Shown in pieces: positions 25,501-39,424 of a DNA stretch of 64,000 nucleotides. Location of the stretch: assembly GCA_000499405.2 (NCBI GenBank), contig HG738139.1, forward strand, positions 15,217,723 through 15,281,722, written 5' to 3'. The stretch's first letter is position 1. The number at the start of each line of letters is the position of its first letter. The notes under the pieces were generated by a model, which was not told where the DNA came from, made no database searches, and saw only the letters and a list, made by a program, of their open reading frames with translations. The position numbers were made by a program, and so were the translations under genes. Source of the DNA: Onchocerca volvulus. Taxonomy: Eukaryota > Nematoda > Chromadorea > Rhabditida > Onchocercidae.

Positions 25501-27549
25501 CAATTAAATATACGAAAATTTTAGGCCAAAAAAAAGAAAACAACGTTAAAATTACTTAATATGATTTTATTGAAATATAATTTTTGAAAAAAAGACAAGA
25601 ATTCTTTAAATAGAATTCTTGTTTTTAATTCGCAAGAAATTTAACGATCAACATTAAAACATTTACTTCAAACATAATGCATTTGTTAAAAGGTCATACA
25701 TATATTTCACTTTATTTCTTACTTTTTCAATTTTCTTTTTCTTTAAAAAATAAAAAAAAAAAAAAAAAAGAAGTAAATAAATATTTTTCCACATGTTCGA
25801 TTCTTTCAATCATTATTTAAAAAAGCGAAAAATTCTTCCGATTTTTCGCTTTTTTAAGAAGGCGAAATTTTCCGCTAGAAATTTTAATTTAATACTTTAA
25901 ATATTAGATATTTCACATTTGAAAAATGTTAGAGTTCATCCAAATATTTTGTTAGATTTCACTTCGATTTTTTTTTGTGTTCATAAATTACACTAAATTC
26001 AAATTTTTTTATTGTTAATTAATATCATATAAAAAAAGTTTCAGTTCAACGATTTCTGATATTTCATTTTGCATTTACATTAATTATCGCATATTATTTC
26101 TTTGTAAATTCCGCATATAATCTTTCGGAAAAAACAAAAAATTCAATTTAATTTTCGAATTCTGGCCCATTCAATTAATCATTTTATGTTGTTTCATTCC
26201 TAAATTATTATTATATTTAAATTTTATTACATATTAATGATACATATCATTTTAATTAATTAACTCAAAGATGCTTAATGGTATATATGTCGGTTTTATT
26301 GATTAACTTAAATATACATTTTGCTATCATCATAATAAATATTCACTTTTAATTGATCATTCAATTATTGATTACCATAAATATATGAAATATGAATAAT
26401 TGTTTGTAATTCTGATATATAATACAAGTTCTAATATGTGATATTTTAATTAACCAGTTTCCTTTTTTTTTTTTTTATCACTACATTTTTTATCTTAAAA
26501 CTAAAACTATTGGAAATTTTTATCAAAGTTCAAATAAGCATTATCAGTAATATTTCGACTGCTATCAGGTGGTCCATTTGATGTCACATATTATTTTATT
26601 CGTTACTTTTATGTAAAACATTTATATTTTTCAGTTTTTTAATATAAAATTTGTTTTTCACTTCATTTTTTTTCATCTTTCCTTTATTTTTCTGACTAAA
26701 AAAACAAACATTTATTGAATTAAAAGCATGTGTAAAAATCGTTTAAAAAAATTATGTAAATTAAGTAAATAATTATAATACCCTATCCTAAATGATAATT
26801 GATAAAAACAGATAACAGAAATTATTGGATTACACAGTATCGGAGCATGAAAAAATATTTTTTTTTTGTTTTAATTTAAATAATTTATGTAATGAGTTAT
26901 TTCAAATTGGAACGAAATAATTTGATAATTATCACTATCAATTTGTAATCATTTCGATATATATGATTATTATTTTGTGCAATTTTAATGATATATAAAT
27001 CATGATAAATGTATGGATACTTTTTATTGTTATTAATTATTACTGGATTACATAAATTATGTTATTAACATATTTTAATTTCCAATTTTTCTCTGCTTCT
27101 TACTCTCTTTCTGCCATAAATTAGTGTTAATTTTGTTGTGTACATTTTATTTCTTCATTTTAATCGAACAAAAAATTCTCAAACTTTAGAAGGCAAAAAA
27201 AAAAAATTTGAGCAATTAACCAATTTGAAAGTACTGAAAAACAAGTTTTTATCAGTACAATCAGTCGTTATCATCATTTAATCATTATTCTAGCAGCTAT
27301 CTTATCTCATTCATTTGTTTATTACATAGTAAATTTAAATATCTTGTTTATCTAATTGTTTTTGTTTTTTCCTTCTTCTATTAATACTAACAATTTTTCA
27401 GAAATTCTTTTTTTTTTTGATAAATTTCTAAAAAATTTACTGATAATGATATGATAATAACATGGTTATTTAGCTACTGTTATTTCAGAAATATTTTTTA
27501 AAATGAAAAATTTTCAGCGAAGTGTAGCAATAGCAAAATATTATTTATC

Positions 27550-27550
<1 letters not shown>

Positions 27551-27610
<60 letters not shown>

Positions 27611-27629
27611 GTTATTATTATTATTATTA
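27551..27629. repeat. (TTA)n microsatellite
   Basis: About 26 TTA/ATT units with a single G interruption near 27611. Intergenic. Confidence 0.95.
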
Positions 27630-30600
27630 CCATAATTATTTAAGAAACGTTTTTATCGGGAAAAATTTTAAGAAAATAATTATGAATTTAAAAAAAAAAA
27701 AATGCAAATTTATGAAATTAAATAGAGGAAAAGAAAAAAAATTCATGAGAAAGTTGATAGCAATGTTTGTTCTACAACTGCTATTACTTCAGACATCATC
27801 AATTTTTCAAAATTTCTTTTATTTTATTTCTTTTATTTTTTCAAAATTTCTTTTATTTAAAATTTCTTTTATTTATTCAAAAAATTTGTTCAAATATAAC
27901 TATCACTTAATTTATTTTATATATTTAATTGCAATAACATAAACAAAACAAAATAAAACAAAACAAACAAAAAAAATTAGTATTTACCATTTCAGAAATT
28001 CTTTCTCCTCTTTTTTACAAATTTTTGAAAAATTTGTTTGAATGAAATTACCATTAAATTTATTCCAAGTATTTAATCGTAATAATAGAAATGACAAAAT
28101 AATGTCATAATAAGTACCAATATTTAAAAAACGATTTTACCCAAATTAAATGTTTGTTCAACTGTACTTCAAAAAATGTATTTGTTAAAGATTATTTCGA
28201 AATTTGAAATTCTTTTCAATTTTTTTTTTTTTTTTTAATCAATTGCATTTGAGTGTACATAATTGTTAAGATTTAAAATTGGTAACAATGATTTGTGTTT
28301 CTTTTTGAATTTTGATAATAGCAATTTAATTTGTTAAAATTTTATAATTTTATTATATTAGCATTTATTCATATCAATTATTTGATAATCAATCTGAATA
28401 ATTCCTTGTTTACAATAAGGCTAATAAATGCTAATTTTTGCATTAGATAATTTTGTTCCATCATTATGGATGATGTTTAATCATTAATCATTTACTTAAT
28501 TACTACTTCATCATAGAATTTAAAGCTTTTAATTAATTCAATTTTAGTGCATTGCAAGTTTTTCATTCATAATATTTAAGCAAAAGATTATATTTTTTTG
28601 ACATTAAAAGCAAAAAAAAAGAAAGAAAAATCGGATAAATTAATAGAATAACAATTTATATTTGTTGAATAATATCATTATTTCTTTTTTTTTTCGATAT
28701 TTTTTGAAGAAAAGAAAAGTTTTTCTTGAATATTTTTTGAAAAAAAGGAAAGTTTTTCTTAAATATTCTGTAAACAAAAAAAAAACTACCATTTTTTTGC
28801 TGAAATTTTCTAGAAGAAAAATTTATTATTGTTATTTTTTGATATTTTCAATAATTTTTTAGAAAAAAAAATTGGTTATTCTCGATTTCTTTTAAACATT
28901 ATCATTATTTGCCAGTGTTATGTATAACTATAAATAACTGCTTTTTTTATTTAATAATAGAAAATTCAATTACTTCCCATTTTTTTTAAAAAAAAAGAAT
29001 ATTTTTGTGGTTGTTAAGGAAAATTTCCTATATGTTTGACAAGTTGCACTTCCTATGAAAATTTTTCTTTCCCTTTTCTCTTCTTTCTTGCATTTTTCAA
29101 AGTAAAAATAATTTTGAGCAATTTGTAATAACATTCTGACAACTAATCTTTGACCCATTTCTTATTTATTTTTAAATTGATTAATCAATTTCTAATAAAA
29201 GTTTCATTCCTTTATTATTTCCTACTTCATTCCTCTTTCCTATTTTATTTTATTTTTTTTCCCATCCTGTTCAATTGCTTTTTAATTTCAGCTCAATTTA
29301 TTCTAAATCGTCTTAAGTTTTCTATTTTTATCTTTTTTAACACCTTTTTTTTTTGAATTTTATTTTTTTTTTTTGCCAGTTTCCGGATTAATCATTGATG
29401 AATAGATAAGATAGAACTGAAAGCATACTTCTTGATCAAAGAGCAAATTAATTAAGTTCACTAATCGAAATCAAACAAACTAATTAATAGAAAAAAAAAT
29501 ATGACATGATAGAAATCATCGTAATGAATCACTGAAATGAAATAATAATCATTTTTCTGCTCATATTGAAATTTCGAAATTAAGCTAAGACTTGATAAAG
29601 CTGCAAATTAAATTAGAATTTAAATAGATTCAAATTATCATATAAATTAATCTTAGTTTTTTTAATGTAATCCATTTTTTTTTTTCTTATAAAAGATTGG
29701 TAGGGAAAGTATTAGATTTTTTTTTTAATAGTAATTATATATTTATGTCTTTGATCGAATTAATTACTTTATTACTAAAGTATAAAATTGTAATCTAAAA
29801 AAATAGTTTTAAAGTCATTTTCATATTTCAAATCTTACTGGCCAATAGATTGGCCAATATTATTGGACAATTCATTAGATTTTATCAAAAATAATTTCAG
29901 TCGTTCAATTAAATATTCAAAAAGTCTTTTTATGGCTAATAAAAAAACTTGTGGAATTAATCACTAACAATTTCAAACTAATTTAAATTTATGAATTTAA
30001 ATAGCAAAAAAAAAGCTTATGATGATAATATTTGAAAAATTAATGGAAATTTGAATTTAACCAATATTATTTGAATGAATAGAGGAAAAGAAAAAAAGCT
30101 GTTTGTGAATAATGCATCAGTAATATTTGCTTGAAAATTTACGAAAATATTTACAAAAAAAAAAAATTACAAAGATAAAAACGCAAAGAAAAAAAATATA
30201 GTCATAGCATTCATTTTTCTATTTTGCTATTTCTAATTTACATATAATTGATTAATTCTTAAAATTTAAAAAAAAAAAGTAGTTTATGTTGAATCTCATT
30301 AGTATTATTATTCTACGTGAATATGAAATTCGAAATTGAAAGCAGATAAAATATCAGTATTATTATTCTTTTATCAATAATGATAATGATTATATAACAT
30401 TTATCATTCGATAACAATTTTTTTTTTTTTTTTAGAAATAGCTCTATACGTGTTTTTATGTATTTAAGTTTTCGAATATAATAAGTATTTTATTAAATGT
30501 GAAGCTTTTATGTTTTATGCAAAAGTAACATGTTATAAAAAGAGCTTAGATTTAATTTTATATTTCCGGTATTCAGGTTTTTAATTATAATAAGTGTTAT

Positions 30601-31737
30601 GTTTGATATTTACTTTAAAAATTGTGTTTTTAATAAATGTCGTGTTTAATATTTAGGTATTATATTTCATGAATAAATATTATTGTATTGTTCAGATATA
30701 TTTACTTTTTTTAAAATCTAGTTTTAGGAATGATTAAACAAACATAAATAACAGAAATAATAAAATGAATGAACAAAATATCAAAATATAACCACCAGAA
30801 TATTTCCTGTAAATTAAAAAGACATTATCATCATACGTTATGAAATAAATGGAATTTAATCGGTTCAAGCTATTAATAGCGAATTTGGAATGGAATGGTT
30901 TAGAAGTTGGATAAAATAGCTTAGCATTTGGAATTCATTTTTTTCTTGTTTGGAAAATTCATGGATAACTTCAAAACCTCACATGCGATAATTTTTATCA
31001 TTAAATTAGTCGTGAAATAATCAACGAATTTAAAGTAATTCTATGGATGGAAATTGATGCATGCAAATTGCTACTTCAGTCAGCCTTATTTTGACTTGTT
31101 TTCATTTTTTGCTAATTAAATGTTTTAAAATTTCAACCTTTTCCCTTATCTTTCTTGGTACTTATGCAAAATTACTTAATTTATAATCATTTATTTTATT
31201 TTCATGACTTTTAGGGATTTATGCTAATATAAAATTTCTGTTTTACAAAGCAATAAAAAAGTGTGTAAGCGTAGCCAAAGTGTAACTATAGAGAGTAATT
31301 TAATTTGAATTTCAATTTTTCATTAACTATATTTGTTGTGGAGGATTCAACTTTAAGTTTATTTATCGATTATTTTTCCGTCCTTGGAAATCTTATTTAT
31401 ATATATGTATATGTATTTTTAAACAAACAAATATGGTTATTTTGATAGATATTCTAACGTTAAAACAACAATAACTATTGTTACTAGTATTGCTATACAA
31501 GATAAGATGAATTGTGAGATCTATTCTATTTGACTTCTTCGAATATTTCCAAGCAAATTTTTGGAATAAAAAATTTTGAATTGAAAATTATTTAAATAAA
31601 AAAGTTTCAAATTTTTACAAATAGTCCATAAAATATAAAAAAGTCATTTGAAAGATTTGAAATTATTCTCTTCACCTTTTTCTTCCTTATCCCATTTTTC
31701 TTCTTATAATCATTAATTATTATTTACTAGTTGAACT

Positions 31738-31764
31738 GGCTGCATGCCAGCCCACTTTCGCTAA
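31738..31764 (+). mobile_element. Helitron 3' end fragment (hairpin plus CTAA)
   Basis: GGCTG-catgc-CAGCC stem-loop (31738-31752), eight bases, then CTAA (31761-31764) followed by T. This matches the layout of the 17.8-kb Helitron terminus with different stem sequence. No coding relic was recognised upstream, so how far left the element extends is unknown. Confidence 0.6.
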
Positions 31765-31961
31765 TTTATATAAATAAAGATGTAAATGTTCGTTTGTTCA
31801 AAATCTTAAATCTCCAAAAATTCTCAAACATGTGCTCATCTCTATAAAAACACGCGCCTATTCGAATGCAACGTTGCATCAAAATTTCGGATCATTCAGT
31901 GAAGAACTTGAAATGTTGCATGGAAATGAATAACGAACGCCTACAGTTTTATTTATATAGA
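31765..31961. mobile_element. Small element bounded by two inverted Helitron-type 5' ends
   Basis: The plus strand starts TTTATATAAATAAAGATG (Helitron-like start with C changed to T). The right end, read on the minus strand from 31961, starts TCTATATAAATAAAACTG after an A. Reading inward from the right gives GCGTTCGTTATTCATTTCC, AACATTTCAAGTTCTTCAC and GCATTCGAATAGGCG, which match the 5' region of the 15.3-kb Helitron at 15490-15590 clearly. It directly abuts the 3' end at 31764. It is either a non-autonomous element with inverted ends or two nested 5' fragments in opposite orientation. Confidence 0.6.
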
Positions 31962-34518
31962 TTATTATTAATTGCTATTCGTTATTTTTAATCCCTCATT
32001 TTTGTAAGAATATGAATTATTCGGTTTATGATATTACTTATTATTTTTTTTTCTTTTTTTTGGAATGATATCACCTATTTGAAATCACTTATTATGCATT
32101 CATTCATCTGTATATGCATTAGTAATATAACTTGCATTAATGTTTTTTCCTAAAATAGAAAAAAATTGATCTTTTTCTCATATCAATATCCATATTTTCG
32201 GATATTATGTCTGAATTAATATTTCAGTGATTGTTATCATTCGTTGAATTAAATCTGTCACGAAGTTGAAACATTATCGAAATTATAAAATTTTTTTACT
32301 GCGCAAATGAAAATAAAAAATCACCATGAAATAAAATTAGCATAATTGTGTCAATAAAATCATCGCAATGTATTCTGTCTAAAATTTGCATACATTTTAA
32401 TTCTTGCATTTTTTTGAAATTAATATTAAAGTTCGAAATAGTAATTGAATTTTATTCGAAAAAAGTTTTTTTTCTTTTTACAATAAAATCTGATTTTAAA
32501 TTTTCGCTTTCAAAATTATTTTACGGCAACAGAAATAATTTAGTACTGTTGAAACATGTGGTGATATATGTATTTTTGACTTTGAAATGTGCATTGAGCA
32601 AAAAAGGAAATTGCCATCTCTTAGGTGATAGAGTAAATTAATTTTATCTGAAACATAAATAGTGGACAAAAATGAATGATAAATTGGATCAGATCAGTTT
32701 AGAAGAAATGATTTCATAAATTTCATAATTTTTAAAATTCGCCGTTTTTTTTTTTTTTCGAAAAAATCAAAATGATCACAATATTATTTATACAAAATAA
32801 TTACAGTGATTTATGTAAAATAGTTACAGTAATGCTCATGTACAATAATTACAGTAATATATAACATATGAAATATATATATGTTCATAAGTTGTGCATA
32901 TTCCTCTTTTTTTTTTCCTTGTTACACTTTTTGAAAATTCGATTTTATAACTGTTTAATTTTATTTTGAAATATGTGTAGGAAGTTTAACCTTTTTTTCG
33001 CTACAAATTTGGCAAAAGGTAGCTTCCAGTCTGGAATGTAATTCTTTTTTTTTTTTTGAAATTTATTTTAAATGAGCTTTTAAAAAGCAACAAGTTTCTT
33101 TGTTCAGACATGCATTTTATATTTCTATACTTTTTCCACAAATTTTAATTGCATGTGTAATTTCTCGTTCTTTCTCGCTTTTAAGTATAAATACTTATTT
33201 TCAAACATGCATATTCAAATTAATGAAAAAACATTCTAAATGCGTATATTTCATTTCAAATATATAAATATTATATATATTTTATTTCCAAATGCATGTA
33301 ATATATGCGTTTTTTTTTTTTTTTAAATAACGATTTTTCTTCACATTTTAAAATACTTTTATTTTTTCAATTCTTTTATTCATTTAAATGCATGAAAAGA
33401 AACAATAGTTTGATATAGCAGTAATTTGTCTTGCCGATAAAAAAAAAAAAAAAAAAAAAAAAAAATTTACATTGAAAAGAATAACGAAAATACATCTAAT
33501 CATTTACAGATTTTTCAAAATTTACCGCTTATTTCTTTCTGCTAATCATTTGTTTAATTATTTTATAAACAAACAACGAAAAATAAATAAGAAAAAAAAA
33601 AAGAAAAAAAAAGGCGAAACAGAAACAAACAACAATTGCGATAAAATTCTTGCTAAACATAGAAATAATTATATTTTTTTCTCATATTTTAAAATTCTCT
33701 CTTTTTTTAAGCATAATTTCGTTTTTCTGCTTAGTTTATTATCATCATTCTTAATTATTATCGTATGACCAGAACAATTAATCGTTAAGCAAAGGATTAC
33801 TGTAATGGATGACTTCTGGTTTAATTAAAAATTTCTCTCTTTTCCGTATTGTCTGCAAATTATTACTAATATCGTTTTATATATAAAATATTTAAAATTA
33901 AGCTATTTAATAAAATATTTGCCTAAATTTCACAACTTTTTATGCTTAGAAATAATGATTTATATTCAAAAAATTTAATAACAAATTTTACACTAAGAAG
34001 AGGGTGCGAAAATGGGCTATGCGAAGTTCGGCGTGACACTTTTTTTCATCAAATTTTATGGAATTCTTTCAAATTCTTTTTTTCTGTTTTGCTTTTGAAT
34101 ATTTTTCCTTTTTTTGCTTTCCGAACTTTAAAAAGTTTCTTATCCACCTGTAACGATGATTACGATCTATATACATGAATAATTTTTTTTTTTTTTGCGA
34201 TGATAATTAGAAATGTTGATAATTAGTACTCCTTTGATTAAAATCATTTTCCATTTTGTCTATTTATAATTTTAATTTAATGATTTTTTTTTTTGTAATT
34301 TATTGTGGTAAATCTATTTCTAAACTTCGTTTAATTAAATTTGTGGATTAAACAAAAAATTGAATTAGTCACATTTATTTTAATTTGCATTACAATTTAT
34401 TTTTTTATTATCACAATAAATTTTATGTATAACTTATAAGCTAGACAAATTAAGGAAGTAGAAGCATTTTTTTTTTTTTTTTATTTGTCATATAACTCAT
34501 TTAAATTTATATACTACT

Positions 34519-34688
34519 TGTTGATAGGACATATATTCATTTTTATGGTTGATTTTTCAGAATATAGTCCATTCTAATGATTGACATTTCAAGATACATC
34601 CATCCTAACAGTTGACCTTTTGGAAAACAAATTCATCCTAATGGTTGACCTTTAAAAAAGATATAATCCATCCTAATTACGGATCTTT
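34519..34688. repeat. Degenerate minisatellite, about five units of 28-35 bases
   Basis: Units start near 34519, 34547, 34579, 34610 and 34643 and share the pattern GGTTGACCTTT ... ATAATCCATCCTAAT. The last two are closest to each other. A partial sixth unit (TACGGATCTTT) follows. No coding potential. Confidence 0.75.
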
Positions 34689-36230
34689 AATTTCAACTAA
34701 AGGCCTGAAATTAAGATAGAAGAAAGTATTAAATTACAACTATAGGGAGTAAATTACATCTTATGTATTAATTTTTTTATTTAAATGCGAAAATCAAAAA
34801 ATGAAAAGTTTTTTTATTCTGTTCCCATTGCTTATTAAAGTTTATTTCAATCAATCATTTTGATTTCACAACAAAAATAAAATATGGAATTGAAAATAAT
34901 TTGAAAATGTGCTATTATCATTTTCGGTTAATAATATTATCATTTCCGGTAAGCAAATTTGAAAAGTATCAAATGTTTTTAATATATATTGCAAATTCTG
35001 TAATTCATTACAAAATACTTTTTCTTATTAAGTAAAATAATTAGTTTGAACTTCCAAGATATCTTTAATCACAAATTAATGAATCAATTCAAATATTTGC
35101 TGATAAACGATAGTTCCATATTCTTTTTAATTAATATTTATTTTTCTTGCAATCATTAATTATTATATCAATTGAATGATCATAGATCAATTATTTGTAT
35201 GACAATTTATTTATTTATTTATTTATTCATTCATTTATCCGCATAGTATATTGTTTAAATGAGAAATTATTAATTAGAATGAAACAATTTGATTAATTAT
35301 CGACCAAAAATCACAATGCTTATTTTCTAATTATCAGATTTTCCATTGTTAGGGTTAACAAACACATTTAGAAAACGAGTTTTTATTTTTTTTTCGCAAT
35401 TTCCAAACAGATCATTTAGCAATTAAGAAATACACAAAAAACTTTGGAATGTGAAATTTTTTTCTGCATGTAAATAAAGCAATTCTCTAATGGAATGTCA
35501 ATTTTTGATTAATTAATTAATTTATTGTACTAATAAAATGATACAATACTTAGATTTTCGTAGTATAAAATCATCGTAAAAATAGATGAGGTACTACAAA
35601 TTTTAATCCAAGCAGTTAAAAAAAAAAAAATAGTATTTAAAATGTGTTATGTCGGAATCAAAGTAAGCAATTCAGTATCGTAACTGATTAAAGAATCCTA
35701 TGATATTGTCACTTGCAAAATAAAAAATATTTTATTTTTTTGCAAAATGTATTTTGTTTTTTTTCGTGATCAATTCAGTTACTGATAAGATTATCAGTAA
35801 TATATGCCCTTTAAGTATTATGCTTGTTCAATAACGTCATTACATACAAATGACGAATTTTTTCTAAAGCTTTCGAAATTTAAGAAAAAAGAAAAAAAAC
35901 GCTTTTTTGCATGACTGAATGATATTATAATCGCATACAATTTGCGAAAATTTAATGAAATTCTCATTTACTTATAATCTTTTAATTATAATAATTGTTT
36001 ATATCATTCTTCAGAAATGATAAAAATGAATATATTTCGAAGTTATCGATACACATCGATTCACGATTGTGTGCTACCCTAAACTTAATTTCATTTTTTT
36101 TTTTTCCTTTCCGCCATAATATTTTCTGTCTAAGGAAAACATTATGCTTAATATTTTAACAAATTAATTTATAATTAATGTAAAAAACATTAATTTATAA
36201 CTTTTTAACCATGCCAAAACTAGAATATAT

Positions 36231-36288
36231 TATCGATACGATAGCGCACTACTGTAGAAAAGGCTTACGGTAGTGCGGTACCGTAAGC
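36231..36288. repeat. Nested hairpin cluster (three inverted repeats)
   Basis: TATCG-ata-CGATA at 36231-36243. CGCACTACTGTA (36245-36256) pairs with TACGGTAGTGCG (36266-36277) with one mismatch. GCTTACGGTA (36263-36272) pairs perfectly with TACCGTAAGC (36279-36288). The second and third share bases 36266-36272 and so cannot form together. Possibly the core of a palindromic MITE-like repeat; no flanking duplication was identified. Confidence 0.75.
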
Positions 36289-36852
36289 ATTTTTCACTTC
36301 TTTTTTTTTTTCATCTTTAACTATAACATATTGCATTTAAATGAAAAATATTGGTGTTAATATTTTTGCAAATTATTAATAAACAATTACTGTAAAAAGA
36401 TTGTGTATATTAATTGAACAAAAACATATGCCAATTTTTTTCGTTTTTTTCATTTTTTTTTTTTTTTAATTTAATTTCTCTAAATTTATTTTCTTACTTT
36501 TCTGAACATTTTCGAGTTATTTCCAGGTTGTGTCTCTTTTTTTTTTTTTTTTCAAGAGCAGTGATAAATCTTCATCAATTTTTCTTTTTTTTGAAAATTT
36601 TACTGTCAATAATTTTTCATTTTTTCCAAATTGTAATGTTTGCCCTAATCTATAATATAGAAGTGATGAATTATTGGATAACTTCTAATATATTTTCTGC
36701 AACACTAACAAACAACCAGAAAGTTCATTGAAGCTTTAAAAAAAAAAAAAAAAAGAATCATTCAAAAAAATTCAAATTTTTTTTTTTTAAAAATTAACTT
36801 ATTCGATTATATCATCAAGTTTATTACTTTGGAAATTCAATTAAAATTTATA

Positions 36853-37074
36853 CGCATGCAAATATGCATGCATGCAGTATGTAAAGATGTGCAAGCAATG
36901 TTTGCACACAGATATTTGTGCATGCAATTTTTTGTACATCATGTTTGCATGCAGGCATACATGAATGTAGATATATGTATGGGAGATGTTGGCATGCAGG
37001 TGTTTGTGCATTGCAGTTATATATACGTGATGTTTGCATGCAAGCATTTGTGCATGCAAGTGATGTTTGCATGC
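36853..37074. repeat. GCATGC-rich degenerate tandem array
   Basis: GCATGC occurs about eight times and TGCATG seven times in about 220 bases, within a loose unit like GATGTTTGCATGCAAGCA and TTTGTGCATGCAAGTG. Because the core is palindromic, open frames appear on both strands (Met/Cys/His-rich) and are artefacts. A (TG)n run follows at 37095-37115. A smaller patch with the same core lies near 43300-43341. Confidence 0.75.
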
Positions 37075-37406
37075 AATGTGGATAATACATACATGTGTGT
37101 GTGTGTGTGTGTGTATGTAAATATAATATTTTAATAGAGATGTGTAAATCGATGTAAAATGTTGAAATGTTATCAGAAGTGAAGTAAAGTAAATTTAAAA
37201 AGGCGGAAGCAAAAGATTAAGAGAAGAAAGAGGAAGAGAAAAGGAGAGAGAGAGAGAGTGATAAATATATATCAGAGAGATTGCCATCCAGACTATCATA
37301 AGTTTTTCAATGTCCTCCTCAACACCTTCAAAATTAAAAACATCAATTTTTTCATCTGTTTTGCTTTTAGAAAGGAGCTTTTATACGATATATTTTATAC
37401 TTAATT

Positions 37407-37470
37407 TCTCTCTCCCTCTCTCTCTCTTTCTCCCTCCCTCTCTTTCTCTCTCTCTCTCTCTTTCTCTTTT
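37407..37470. repeat. (CT)n microsatellite
   Basis: Interrupted CTCTCT/CCCTC run on the plus strand; a complementary GA-rich stretch lies at 37216-37258. Intergenic. Confidence 0.85.
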
Positions 37471-38385
37471 ATTAACATCTAATTTACATATTTTCATACT
37501 TTTTTTTTTTTTTTTTAACTTAATCATTCGATTAAATTATTTAAAAAATGAAAAAAGAAAAAACAAAAAAAGTTACGAAATATTTACTAATTTTAAATTT
37601 TGTTAAAATTTTTAAAATATATGATTGGAACATTTGAAAATGTATATGTATACTTTAAAAGAAATTAAAAAAAAAGGGGAAAAAAGATTTACTATCCTGT
37701 TCTTTTATCTCTTATTTTGAAGGAAATGAAATGTTTTAGAAGAAGAAGAAAAGGAAAAAAATGGAAAAATTAAAGTAAAAGTGGACTAGAGAATTTAAGA
37801 AATCCATTCTTCGGACGAAGAAGGAAGAAAAAATATAAAATACGATTGATTGCAATTTTTAGTAAAAAAAAAAAAAAGAAAAAAAAAATGCGCTAAGATA
37901 TAATTAAATGAAAAAATTTGGGAGGCACTTTGAAAACAAAATAGTCAATAATTTTGTTAGCTAATTCATAACTTAAAATAAAAATTAAAAATTAGAATAA
38001 ATTTATTCGAAGAGTTAATAGACGAATAGAATAAAGAAAAGACGAGATAGCAAGAGATGCTAGAAGATAGCATAAATATTTGAAATATTTTCTTCTTTAA
38101 GTTTTAACAAAATTTGAAAATATGATTTTTGATGTGTAAGTTTATATGTATATTGCGTATCTCTGTATTTTGTTTAAATTTTGGTTTAAATTTCGATTTT
38201 TTTTTGAAAGAATAATCTTGAATTTCAGAAATTTTTAAATTTAGTTAAGTATAATGATAATCAACTTAATATATATACATATATAGATAGGAAATGAAGG
38301 AATGAAAGAGGAATTTTTAAATTATAAAGTCATCCATCATTATTGCAGACTAAGTTTTTTGATCCTTCTAACTTTTATTTACTTA

Positions 38386-38498
<113 letters not shown>

Positions 38499-39424
38499 TC
38501 ATATATATTTTTTCCATTTACCCCTCATAATTCTCATTTGAAGATCAAATAATGTTTGAAAATTTCACAAAATTGCTTATAAACTGCATGCTTGCACTTG
38601 TATTCCTTCCGCAATCTTATCTATCATATATTTTAATTATAATTAAAATTTAAATTAATTCCTTTTCATGAATTTTTTATAATCAAATACTGCCATCTTT
38701 TGAAATGATATATCATTTTACCTTTTTATTCTTTGGCGATATTATAATATTATTCATCATTATTTTTATCTTTTTTCATTTCTTCCATATCATTGCGATG
38801 AAGATTATTTTCCATTAATTATCATTTTGTTTTTACTTTTTTTTGAAATTTAAATTAACCATAAAATATTAAATAATCGATATAGGAAAGCATACGGAAG
38901 ATTAATTAATAAATTTGTCGATTTAAAACTTATTTCATTTAAAAAATTTTTTATAATTAATTAATATTTGAAAATATGTTTAGAGATTTGTGTAATAAAC
39001 ATTCAAATTTTTTGATTGTATTTTTTCTGGATATGATTAGCTAAAAATGTTTATTAGCATATGAAAATTTTCCAAAGTATTTGGCTTGTTTAATTTTTCA
39101 ATTTTATGAAAAAAAAAAGTTGAATTTTCGAAAAATTATATCGAAAATTTAATTTACCGAAATTAGCACATTTATAATATTAACCAAAATTGAAGAATCA
39201 ATTTCAAACATATTAAAATTAATTCTTTTTATGTATTTACGATTTAATTTAGCGCGGCTTTTTATTATTTCTTCACATAATTTAATAAATATGATAATCG
39301 ATAATCACTTCAATTTAAATATGATAATCGATAATCAATTTATTCCTAATTTTTTATTCTTCACAACAACTCAGTTGATCATAAATCTTCCATTTGATCC
39401 CAACATAAGTTTACAGTTCAGAAA

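Larger units (their letters stand above)
17811..31726. other. Intergenic AT-rich DNA, no supported gene
   Basis: About 14 kb of AT-rich sequence with homopolymers, (GA)n near 23572-23591, (TTA)n, and small duplications listed separately. Open frames are short and mostly low-complexity. Two frames with more normal composition, near 18850-19052 and 21613-21991 on the plus strand, could not be tied to any family or splice structure. Confidence 0.6.

Noticed and set aside
33942..34178. 78-codon frame containing RRGCENGLCEVRRD
   Set aside because: A short GC-richer patch followed by phenylalanine-rich T-run translation; no family and no supporting signals.
36829..37134. Met/Cys/His-rich frames on both strands
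   Set aside because: They arise from the palindromic GCATGC array; no start context or family.
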